64,000 nucleotides of DNA. Source: Meloidogyne chitwoodi (Eukaryota; Nematoda; Chromadorea; Rhabditida; Meloidogynidae). This document shows, piece after piece, positions 53,262 through 62,889 of the stretch. The first letter of the stretch is position 1. Each line of letters begins with the position of its first letter. The notes beneath the pieces were generated by a model. The model saw only the letters and a program-made list of their open reading frames with translations. It made no database searches and was not told where the DNA came from. The translations under genes and the position numbers were made by a program. The stretch is from contig JACZZP010000004.1 in assembly GCA_015183035.1 (NCBI GenBank), positions 2,108,001-2,172,000 on the forward strand, written 5' to 3'.

Positions 53262-56200
53262 ATGAATTCAAGAGTTCGGTAGGTTATCTATTTAAATTTT
53301 TATTTTTTAATAATTTAATTTTAAAATTTTAGAAAAGATGCTGCTACAATTTTTGATGTTTGTTGCACTGTATTTTCAGATGAATTTAATTCATTAAAAA
53401 TTAAAGTTTGTTTTTCATAATAATTCAACTATATTTTGTTTAGGTTTTATATCCCCAAGAATTCTGTGATGAAGGAATATTGAAATCCATAAAGCAATTT
53501 TGTATCCCTCATAATGCTTTAAATACAAGGTTTTAATTTTCCGATATTTTTCTTTATTCAGGCCCAAAGTCCAAGGTCGGATTTTGGTTTTTAAATTACC
53601 TATTTTTAATTCTTTTTCTCTATACATTCTTTTATTGTTGATTTTAAATAGTTGTTCTTATCCTTTTCATGAACTGCAGAATAATAATTTAGAAATAAAT
53701 GTTTTTATTTTTAGTGTTGAGAATGAACCTGTTCAACTTTTTACTTTTGCATTTACCGATGCTTCATCCCTTCATACTTTTGGATATTGCCGGTTTACTC
53801 CACGAACAAATTCAGTTTTGTGCATTTTAAGGTTATTTATTTTAAATTGATTTTTTCAATTTTATTTATAGTGGATTTTCATGGACTAATTTTTTCTATA
53901 AATTATTAAATCATATTTCAACTGTTACAACGAAAGGAAGTGTAAGATTTTTATTTTTTTGAACTAAAATTTTATATATATTTTAGTCTGCAGATGTTGA
54001 ATCCCTTTTAATAAATGCTTATCATATGGATATACCATCTCCTGGTACAAATTTTTCATTGACTGCTTGTTCGAGTATTGGAGTATTTTCTTTTATTATT
54101 TATTTTTGAAAATATATTTTTTCAATTTATTTAGAGGTTTTCTTATGTTATACCAAATCCTTCCAATTTACCAATATTACTGGAAGATACATTTTTGTTA
54201 GAATTTTTTAATGCAATAAATGAAAGGCAAATGGTTCAACTATATTCATCGTTAGTTTTAATTTAATTATAATAAAGGGTTTATTTTTCAAAATTGCCAT
54301 GTTTCTGACTCTTTTTTAACTTTTTCTTGTATATATTTTATAAATTAAAACGACAGACCTATACATATATTTTTGACATTCTTTCAGTCTGTCCATTGTG
54401 GGGGATAACAAAAATATTTATTTCTCACACTACTCACCTTTTATTTAATATTTTTATATTTTAGCCTACTAAAAGAAAGAAGGATAGTTTTTATATCTTC
54501 AAAATTGAGTCAATTATCTTCTTGTGTTTTTGGACTTTCTAAATTGTTGAATCCTTTTGAATGGTTTAAAATTTTTACTTTTAATTTTTCTCAATTTTTT
54601 TTTAATTTTAGGCAAAATTTATTTATTCCAATTCTTCCACAGAATTTAACCGATATGTTAATGTAATTTAATTTTAAAAAAAATATTTTTTTAAAATAAA
54701 TAAAAAATAATTTTCAGGGCTCCAATGCCTTATATAATTGGTGTTCCGAAACAAATATTTTTAAAAATTAATAAAAACGAGCTTGGAGATATTGTCTTAA
54801 CAGATTTAGATGAAAAAGAACTTTGCTCTCCTTTTCAAGATAAATTACCTTCAGAAGCATATAATTTTTTGTGGAGTCGTCTAAAGCTTTCTAATGATTT
54901 ATTTCTTTCTGATTCTTTTGCAAAAACATTTTTGCAAACAAATGCAATTTTATTTGGAAATTATACTTCTGGTTTTACTCAAGGTTTTTTTTTAATTTAT
55001 TTTTTTATTAGTTTTGTAAATATATTTTAATTTTTCTTGGAACTTTTTGATTCCTATTAGTTTGATTTTTTTCTTAATTTCGTATTTTTTATGTTTTCGG
55101 AGAGGATAATTGAAGATTAAAATTTATGCCAAATTCTTCAATTTACCAGCTTTACCGGGGGAAGATAGAAAATTTTAACTAAAATCTCCAGAATTTAATT
55201 TTAATTTTTCAATTAAATTTATTAAAGTTTATGATATTCTTTTAATAAATGTTCGAAATTCTTCAATTTTAATTTTCAGGTTCAGATGGAATATATACTT
55301 GGGATAAAGAAATATTTTTGGAAAGAGAAAGGCCAAGTATTCGCCCATATTTAGATTCTTTAATTGGAAAGGATGGTGTGCAATATTTTGAACGTTTTGT
55401 ACAAGAACGCTTGGAAGCTTTAAAAGATGGAATTGCTGTAAATGGCAGGTTTGAGAAAGAAGTTAAGTCTTTGGATGTTCGGGGATTGTCTAAAGGAATA
55501 TGGGTAAATTAATTTAAAAAAATTAAAAATTTTTTTTTAATATTTTTTTTTAGTCAAAACCTCCAGAATTATTACAACAAACAGTGTCTTCTGTATGTAT
55601 TTTTAAATATATTAATTTACATTTATTTAAAATACTAGATAAAAGGAAATGCCAGTGATGCTATTGTTGCATTAAAAGATCAATTTCAAGCTATCAAGGC
55701 ATGTAGGGAATTTTTTTAAATTTTTTCTTCTTTTTTAAAAAGAGAACATTATAAAAAGGGCAGTATTTTTGGGCAAATTAAAGAATAAAAATTAATTTGA
55801 CAGTTTTTTCAAATTTTGGAGAATTTCTTATTTTTTTAAAATTTTTATGATTAATTTTCTGAAATATAGAACCTTCAAATATTTGAAATTAAATTAATTT
55901 TATTTTTTTAAAGATGATGGACAGATCAATATCTTCAACAATAAAAAGAACAAAAAAGACAACAAATAATTATTCTAATAGACGAACAATTTCATTAAAA
56001 AGAAAAACAACAACAAAGATGGAAGGAAGAAAAAAAGAAATAATAAATCCATTATCAATTGATGCTTTAGAATTTGGTTTAGTAGTAGATAATAATAAAG
56101 GGGAAATACTCCCAAATAACCACCAATCATCAACAGTTTTTAATATATTAGAAGACTCAAATGTTTTATCATCTGATGTTGTTAGTATACATTCTGTTGA

Positions 56201-56435
56201 TGATTTAATTAATTTAAATGATAATAATGATGATAAAAATGAAGAAAAACAACAATTAAATTCAACAATAAATTTATTATCTAATAATCTTCATTCTAGT
56301 CCAAATTTATTATTTAATAATAATCAAAATTCTCATCAGTCATCAATAAATAATTCTAATGGTATAATTAATACAATTACACCTAAAACAGAAGAACAAT
56401 TTAAAAGAAAAAATAATTGGGAGACTTTTGACTAA
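53262..56435 (+). CDS. rme-4: DENN-domain protein, connecdenn/RME-4-like
   Basis: A multi-exon gene starting MNSRVR (ATG 53262). The uDENN part has KDAATIFDVCCTVFSDEF, YPQEFCDEGILKSIKQFCIP and FTFAFTDASSLHTFGYCRFT. The core DENN part has RFSYVIPNPSNLPILLEDTF, LLKERRIVFISSKLSQLSSC, FIPILPQNLTDML and APMPYIIGVPKQIF. The dDENN-like part has LWSRLKLSNDLFLSDSFAKT, FLERERPSIRPYLDSLIGKD and FERFVQERLEALKDG. This matches DENND1/connecdenn proteins, exchange factors for Rab35 at clathrin-coated pits; in C. elegans the family member is RME-4. The last exon (55914-56435) is Asn/Ser-rich with a DDLINLND stretch resembling a clathrin-box-like motif. Its joining uses an apparent GC donor (AAG|GCATGT, 55699), so its membership is a little less certain. 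Confidence 0.88.
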
Positions 56436-56696
56436 AAAACGAATTTGACTAAAAAAAACTTTTTTGAATGAAGTGAGGTTCTTTAAAAGTGTTCAAAAAT
56501 AACAGATTCAGAATTCTTTAATTTTTTTTTATTTTGCATTTGTTAATTTTTATATATTACTTTTATTAATGCCATAACTTTAAAATATTCTTGAAATTAT
56601 TCATTTAAAAAAACATTTTTTCCCAGAAAGATACTAGTCAAAAGTTTTTAATTTCATTAATTAAAAATCAAAAAATGTCTAAGCAAAAATTTAAAT

Positions 56697-57124
56697 GAAA
56701 CAAAATCTGCTTAAAAATAAAGCGGATTGCTCATTTTTAGGGTCAACTTGTTGAACATATTTTTTTGATAACCACTAAGAAAAACTGTAGATTAAAAACT
56801 TTTTTTATCAAAGACAAAAATTTTGTAAAAAAATAATTTCTTTTATGCATTTCTTTTGAATAAAAAATTTTTATAATTATAATGGATTTTATTTTTGTCA
56901 CATTTTTAATAATTTTTCTGTTCATAGAAGCATAATTTATTTATTTTTATTTTTGGTCAAAAAATTATAAATATATAACACATACGGCGACATCATGCAC
57001 CGGAAATTAATGTTGGTGGTTGATTACTTTTTTAGGTGCTTCATATGTATAAAAATATTGTATAATTAACCTTTCAAAGTATTTTGGATTTGTGATATTT
57101 TAGAAAATATTTTTTAAGTTAAAC
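56697..57124. repeat. Direct repeat, copy 1 (partner at 60339-60888)
   Basis: From GAAACAAAATCTGCTTAAAA to the run TTTTTTAAGTTAAA the sequence is repeated in the same orientation at 60339-60888 with few differences, apart from one 133-bp block present only in the second copy. The repeats flank the Brr2-like fragments and the palindrome. Confidence 0.9.
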
Positions 57125-57548
57125 AAGCTAAAATAAACAATACTGGAAATCCTCGAGACCGATTGGCTCGCGATCAATTTTCTGCACCAATCGTTTCGAG
57201 ATCAAATGGGCGTTTTCGAAAAAAATTGTTTTGTAAGCACAGTATGTAAAATCTAATTTTATATTTCAAAATTGAAAATTAAGTTGGTTATAAAAGGGTT
57301 GCGAAATTTTGGCAGCAAAAAAAATTCCTTTTTCATTTACTCTGTCCTCTTTATTTTAATAATTTCCTATAATAATTTAAATTATAGATTAATTTTTTCA
57401 TAACATATAACATTCCTTAACATTAATGGAGATCTGAAGAATCTTCTTTATATTATACCTGTCATTGTATTCATCATAGCAGTTGTAATTGTTATTTGTT
57501 ATTGGAAGGTTTGTAATATTTAATTTATTTTTAATAAATTTCGAGATT

Positions 57549-57736
57549 AGTTAGTCTATCGACCGTGATATTTTTTTAATATTTAGATAGTCTAATTTAT
57601 GAGAAATTAACTGAACTTTGTTCTATTTTATATAAAAATTACAGAATTTCTTGATATATATTAAACTAAAGTTCTTGTGTTGAGCATTTTCCAATTAATT
57701 TGATAAAAAACGAAATATCGCGGACGATAGACTGAA
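57549..57736. mobile_element. Inverted-repeat element, about 190 bp
   Basis: The left end TTAGTCTATCGACCGTGATATTT and the reverse complement of the right end TTCAGTCTATCGTCCGCGATATTT match over about 23 bp. The interior is AT-rich. A target duplication is not resolved. Confidence 0.6.
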
Positions 57737-57774
57737 CTTTATCCTAAATTTCATTTGTTTTCTTTATTTTTTAG

Positions 57775-58830
57775 AAGAAACAAGTTATTGATGCTCAGTG
57801 GATTAAGAATTATTTGTCCAAGTATTTTGATAAAAATTGAAGTCAACAAAAAACTGAAGAAGTGTTGAATATTTTGAAGGTTTTTTAAAGGATTATTTTG
57901 TCTAAAAGTTAATTTTTTAGAATTCTGTTGATGATTTATCATGTGAACATGCTCTCGTTTTACTTCTTGGTCTTCAACATTATAATTTTATTAAGAAAAT
58001 TTGTCAAAAAAGGAAGACGATTTACTATTGTCCTGGACACAAACTTTAGTTGATGAAAAAGAAGCATTCGAAAATGAAAATAATAGTAAAACTGAATTGA
58101 AGTATATACCTGATGAACCTATGGAAGTTAAACAAGATGTTACAGTTGAGGTAATTTTTATCCAAGAAATAATAACAATCCTATAACTTTTTCTAGGATG
58201 AAAGTAAAGAAGCCACAGATCAAAGTATTCGTGAAAATGGTCAAAATTCTAAGCCGGAGTCTTCTAAAGGGTATTTAATTTTATTATTTTTATAAACTGT
58301 TAGGGGATTTAGTTTTAAAAGTTTTGGTGGGTTTAAATATAAACTAAAAAATAGAAAATTAAGTGTTGCCCAGGCAGCTAGTGAAGCTAATTAGCATAAA
58401 AAGTATTAGTAAATAGGGTTTAATTGTTCGAATCCGACTAGTAGCCAAAATTTTCTCTTATTTTACTTAATTATTCCATTTAAAGAAAATCTTGTGATTG
58501 TGAAGATATTCGAGAACAACAATTAAAAGTAGATGAAATTGGCATAGCTGGCTTATACAAACCAAGAACAAAAGAAACTCAAAATACTTTTGAACTCTTC
58601 AAAACTTTAATTAACGATATTATTGGAGATCAACCTCGGGAAATGTTGCATGGATCTTATTTGATTCTCCTCATTTTAAAATCGGAGTTAATTCGCGAAA
58701 AAGATAAAAAGAAGAAAATTGAATATCTTTTTTCTAAAAAATTAACTGAGGAATATTTTGCTCTACTGAAAGATATGGCCAAAAAGATGACTGATTTTTA
58801 TTATAGTGATGAAGATGAAGAACAATACAT
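57775..58830 (+). pseudogene. Shuffled fragments of the Brr2 (SNRNP200) helicase N-terminal region
   Basis: Two pieces resemble the amino-terminal part of U5 snRNP helicase Brr2. The first (57775-58010) reads KKQVIDAQWIKNYLSKYFDK, then an in-frame TGA, SQQKTEEVLNILK, and after an intron NSVDDLSCEHALVLLLGLQH, YNFIKKICQKRK; compare Brr2 DAFWLQRQL...VSQKKADEVLEILK...LVLLLGF..FDFIK. The second (58485-58830) reads KVDEIGIAGLYKPRTKETQN, TFELFKTLINDIIGDQPREM and FALLKDMAKKMTDF; compare Brr2 IYKPKTKETRETYE...ALGDQPRDIL. In Brr2 the second piece precedes the first, so the order is reversed here. The stop, the order and the lack of helicase cassettes indicate a non-functional rearranged copy. Similarity was judged from memory of the family. 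Confidence 0.65.
58373..58446 (+). other. tRNA-like relic
   Basis: A 74-base stretch has a B-box-like GTTCGAATCC at position 54-63 and ends that can pair as an acceptor stem with one mismatch (GGCAGCT / AGTAGCC). D- and T-stems are poor and no clear anticodon arm forms, so it is not called as a tRNA gene. It may be a decayed tRNA or a tRNA-derived short repeat. It lies between the two Brr2-like pieces. Confidence 0.25.
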
Positions 58831-59039
58831 GGTTTTTTTATTTAATTTTTCGGGGAATTGGAGGGTTTTGATTTTTCTTTTTTTTCTATTAAGACTACTC
58901 AGGGAACGACTAGCACTTCTGCAGGTTTTTTTTAATAATTTACCTAGAATAATATGATTTTTTAATTTAGGTTATTCCTCAGTCTTCAACATTAGGATCT
59001 TGATGCCTATAATAGGGGAATTCCCTTTTGTCAGCATAG

Positions 59040-59280
59040 GTGATGATACAGGAGGTTAGTTTAAATTATATATAAATAAATTAAATTTTAACACTTAAGA
59101 TGGCAGCTTAAATTTGTGTCAAATCAAAGTTCGTACCGACAAAGATAGCCCTAATTTACAAGTGTCGGCTAATTGTACTACATTGTTCTATGACTGTTGT
59201 CTCAACGCTTTGGAATGTTCTGAAAACTTCCGTCCAGAAGCATTTGAAGGGAAAAGATTCACTACATGTTTTACCGGTAA
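59040..59280 (+). pseudogene. Unrecognised cysteine-containing protein fragment (left arm)
   Basis: A frame reads DGSLNLCQIKVRTDKDSPNL, QVSANCTTLFYDCCLNALEC, SENFRPEAFEGKRFT. It is repeated inverted in the right arm (about 59660-59840, minus). It may come from a transposable element or a host gene exon; I do not recognise the family. It follows the Brr2-like piece in both arms. Confidence 0.4.
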
Positions 59281-59981
59281 TATTTAATAATTTATATAAT
59301 TGGAATAGGTTCCTTTTTTGCCCTCTTCCCCTCAGGACCCGTAATATTAAAACTACAAATTCCTGGTTTGAGCCCTTGTTCAAAAATACTGGGGAAGAGG
59401 GCAAAAAAGGGGTAGAGCGACACTTCCGGACCGACATTTCCGGACGCCCCAAAAGCTTACAAAGAAATTAGTTTATTTCCCTCTTTAAAGGACCAATTGG
59501 TATAATAATTTATTCAACAACTTTGTAACATGGTACTAAATATATATCCAAGTTTTGGACCAGAAGTTTGAGTCCAGAAGCGTTGGTCCGGAAATGTCGG
59601 TCCGGAAGTGTCGGCCTGCCAAAAAAGGAACCTATTCCAATTATATAAATTATTAAATATTACCGGTAAAACATGTAGAGTGAATCTTTTCCCTTCAAAT
59701 GCTTCTGGACGGAAGTTTTCAGAACATTCCAAAGCGTTGAGACAACAGTCATAGAACAATGTAGTACAATTAGCCGACACTTGTAAATTAGGGCTATCTT
59801 TGTCGGTACGAACTTTGATTTGACACAAATTTAAGCTGCCATCTTAAGTGTTAAAATTTAATTTATTTATATATAATTTAAACTAACCTCCTGTATCATC
59901 ACCTATGCTGACAAAAGGGAATTCCCCTATTATAGGCATCAAGATCTAATGTTGAAGACAGGAATAACCTAAATTAAAAAA

Positions 59982-60337
59982 TCATATTATTCTAGGTAAA
60001 TTATTAAAAAAAACCTGCAGAAGTGCTAGTCGTTCCCTGAGTAGTCTTGATAGAAAAAAAAGAAAAATCAAAACCCTCCAATTCCCCGAAAAATTAAATA
60101 AAAAAACCATGTATTGTTCTTCATCTTCATCACTATAATAAAAATCAGTCATCTTTTTGGCCATATCTTTCAGTAGAGCAAAATATTCCTCAGTTAATTT
60201 TTTAGAAAAAAGATATTCAATTTTCTTCTTTTTATCTTTTTCGCGAATTAACTCCGATTTTAAAATGAGGAGAATCAAATAAGATCCATGCAACATTTCC
60301 CGAGGTTGATCTCCAATAATATCGTTAATTAAAGTTT
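59982..60337 (-). pseudogene. Second, inverted copy of the Brr2-like fragment
   Basis: This is the reverse-strand copy within the right palindrome arm, encoding MLHGSYLILLILKSELIREK, DKKKKIEYLFSKKLTEEYFA, LLKDMAKKMTDFYYSDEDEE. It starts partway into the fragment (from the exon part TLINDIIGDQPRE), lacking the upstream YKPRTKET section, so it cannot be a complete gene. Confidence 0.7.
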
Positions 60338-60338
60338 G

Positions 60339-60888
60339 GAAACAAAATCTGCTTAAAAATAAAGCGGATTACACATTTTTAGGATCAAATTGTTATAACT
60401 ACTAATAAAAAATTTTTTGAAGTTTAAAAACTTTTTATCAAAGACAAAAATTTTGTAAAAAAATAATTTCTTTTATGCATTTCTTTTGAATAAAAAATAA
60501 TTTTATAATTATAATGGATTTTATTTTTTGTCACATTTTTAATAATTTTTCTGTTCATAGAAGCATAATTTATTTATATTTATTTTTGGTCAAAAAATTA
60601 TATATAAAACACATATGGGGACATCATGCACACAGACACAAAATAACATCAATAATCGAGCAGCGGAATAAAAAGAAAATAAAGAGTGGTTGAGTAAAAA
60701 TGAAAGAAAAAATTGCGTGTGGAGGCTATTGGGCAGAGTCAATCCTTGCTTTTCCTTTTTTTCTCGGAAATTAATGTTGGTGGTTGATTACTTTTTTAGG
60801 TGCTTCATATGTATAAAAATATTTTATAATTAACCTTTCAAAGTATTTTTGATTTGTGGTATTTTAGAAAATATTTTTTAAGTTAAAA
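60339..60888. repeat. Direct repeat, copy 2, with a 133-bp extra block
   Basis: This is the same-orientation copy of 56697-57124. After CATCATGCAC (60631) it carries 133 bp (60632-60764: ACAGACACAAAATAACATC ... TTTTTTTCT) absent from copy 1, then resumes CGGAAATTAATGTTGG. Either copy 2 gained an insert or copy 1 lost it. Confidence 0.9.
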
Positions 60889-61269
60889 TAGTTTATGAGT
60901 CATACAATTTCTGATGCTTTCAAATGGGGGTGGGGTCAAATGTCCAATGGACATTTAGTCGTCTTTTCTACAATTCTTCCCTAAAAATGAAGAAATTCAG
61001 AGTAAAAGTCTCGTTTCTGTTATTTTTACTTTCTAATCTTATATACCAATTTTGTTTTATTGTTTTGCTTTTCTTTATTTCTAAATAAGTTTAATTAACA
61101 TAAAATTTATATTTTTCTGTAAAATTTAATTTTTTATTTTATTGATTAAATTAAGCACGCTGAAACAGACAATTGATATTTATTTTTTATTTCTTTATTT
61201 GTTTTTTATAACTAGATGCGTAATTTATTTTTAAAATAATTCTTTTATTTATTCCGCAATGTAAGCCGG
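60889..61269. promoter_or_regulatory. Upstream region of the Robo-like gene
   Basis: This is 380 bp directly before the start codon, without exons. It contains a 19-bp near-perfect palindrome AAATGTCCAATGGACATTT at 60938-60956 next to GGGGGTGGGG. Assignment as promoter is by position only. Confidence 0.3.
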
Positions 61270-62889
61270 ATGCTTTCAGCGCTAGTTTTAATTTATTTAT
61301 TCTTCATTCTTTGTTTTGGTACTATTGTATTTACAGGTTTTTTTGTTTAAAATAATCTATTAATCTTTCTTAAACTTTAGGAGAACCTCCAACAATCTCT
61401 GAACATCCTTTGGATCTTTTAGTTGCTAAAGACGATCCAGCGACTTTGCGGTTACTTTTTAATATATTTTAAAATTAATAAACATTAATATCTTCCAGTT
61501 GTGAAGCCGAAGGTGAAGGGGTCGAGATAACATGGTACAAAGACTCAGAACCTGTCAAAGTTGGAAATGGTCATCGACTTTTGCTTCCAGACGGATCTTT
61601 GTTTCTTCTAAAAGTTAAAAATGGTTAATTTTTGTTTTAATAAAATATTTGAGTTTAAATTTTAAGGTGGACCTGATTCAGATGCTGGAGTTTATTATTG
61701 TGTAGCTCGAAATAAATTTGGTGATGTTAGATCACAGGATGCTAATTTGAGGGTTTCTATGCTTAGAGAGGAGTTTCGCATTAATCCTCATTCTGTACAG
61801 GTTTTCTAAAAAAAATTTTTGCCCACAACAATATTATTCAGGCTCTAATAGGCAATCGAGTCACTTTAGACTGTTTACCTCCAAAAGGCCTTCCAGAACC
61901 TGAAATTACCTGGAGAAAAGATGAAAAAGATATTAATACTCTAAACAATGAAAAATATCAGTTAACTGATAATGGAAACTTACTCATTGAAAATGTTAGT
62001 TTTTTAAGTAAACTAAATAACATTAATCATTTTTAGGCACAAAAGTCAGATGCTGGCTTTTATCAATGTGTTGCTACTAATTCTGTGGGTGAACGCATAT
62101 CAAAACCTGCAAGACTTTCAGTTTATGAAAAGCCAAGATTTTTGGTTTGCTTTTATTTTTTTAATTTAATTTTTTTAAAGATTGAGCCAAGAAATGTAGT
62201 TTCTGAGGTTAATTCTTCTGTTCTTTTTGAATGTAAAGTTACTGGAGAGGTTTATTTTTCAAAAAAAAATATTTTAATTATTTGTTATTTAGCCGTTGCC
62301 CACTATTTCTTGGAAAAAACGAGATGGACAAATGCCTATTGGGAGAGCTTATGTAGCAAGGGATAGAGGAGGACTAAAAATTGATAGGTTTATTTTCCAA
62401 AAATTTTCAAAAAAAATTTTAATCCTTCAAATTTTAAAAATTAAATAAATTTTTATTAAGAGTACAATCTCAAGATTCTGGCGAATATATTTGTTTTGCT
62501 AAAAATCCAGTTGGCAATGTAGAATCAAGTGCCCAATTAAATGTAAATTCTCCTCCTTTATTTACTAAACTTCCACAAAATGTTCGTTTAACACTTGGAA
62601 AAACAGCAATATTTGAATGTGAAGCTTTTGGGCAACCTCTTCCTAGAATTTTTTGGAGTAAAGAAGGAGATCAGGTTTTTTTAAAATTTATTAAAACTTT
62701 TAATAATTTTTAGCTTTTTACTTTCTTCTCTGGTCTAGTTTCTTCTGATGGACGTATCCAAGTAACAAATGAAGGACGTTTAATAATAGACAATATTCGA
62801 CAAATAGATCAAGGAATATATGTTTGTGCTGCTGCTAATTCTGCTGGGTCTTCATTGGCAAAAGCTTCTTTGTCTATAATAAGTGATGG
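61270..62889 (+). CDS. sax-3: Roundabout/SAX-3-like axon guidance receptor, 5' part
   Basis: ATG 61270 opens a signal peptide (MLSALVLIYLFFILCFGTIV). Ig1 follows (PPTISEHPLDLLVAKDDPAT; CEAEGEGVEITWYKDSEPVK; DAGVYYCVARNKFGDVRS). Ig2 is linked by LREEFRINPHSVQ (PEPEITWRKDEKDI; DAGFYQCVATNSVG). Ig3 has KPRFLIEPRNVVSEVNSS, GEPLPTISWKKRDGQMPIG and DSGEYICFAKNPVGN. Ig4 has SPPLFTKLPQNVRLTLGK, GQPLPRIFWSKEG and DQGIYVCAAANSAG. The Ig1-Ig2 linker LR(E/D)EFR is characteristic of Robo, the Slit receptor guiding axons and cells. Intron phases agree across about ten exons. Ig5, the fibronectin domains, membrane segment and cytoplasmic motifs are not in the window; the gene is partial at the 3' side. Confidence 0.92.

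Larger units (their letters stand above)
56436..57774. other. Intergenic block with direct-repeat copy 1 and an orphan membrane-segment exon-like frame
   Basis: It contains direct-repeat copy 1 (56697-57124) and an inverted-repeat element (57549-57736). Around 57421-57507 there is a frame reading GDLKNLLYIIPVIVF followed by IIAVVIVICYWK and GTTTGT. This resembles a single membrane-spanning exon, but no partner exon was found. Confidence 0.4.
58602..60337. repeat. 1.7-kb palindrome: 0.72-kb arms around a 0.3-kb centre
   Basis: The left arm (58602-59321) and right arm (59622-60337) are near-identical inverted copies, from AAACTTTAATTAACGATATT at the outer ends to GGTTCCTTTTTT at the inner ends. 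A 104-codon frame in each arm (58643+ and 59982-) differs at a single residue, so the duplication is recent or is being kept similar. The centre holds further inverted pairs: GCCCTCTTCCCC/GGGGAAGAGGGC (59319-59404) and GACACTTCCGGACCGACATT/AATGTCGGTCCGGAAGTGTC (59431-59612). An assembly join of two haplotypes is an alternative explanation. Confidence 0.9.

Noticed and set aside
59156..59471. Opposed 93-98 codon frames in the palindrome
   Set aside because: They cross the arm-centre junction and are shadows of the Cys-rich fragment and inverted repeats.
60938..60956. 19-bp palindrome as an operator
   Set aside because: A single short palindrome without a second copy or known factor match is not enough for a site call.
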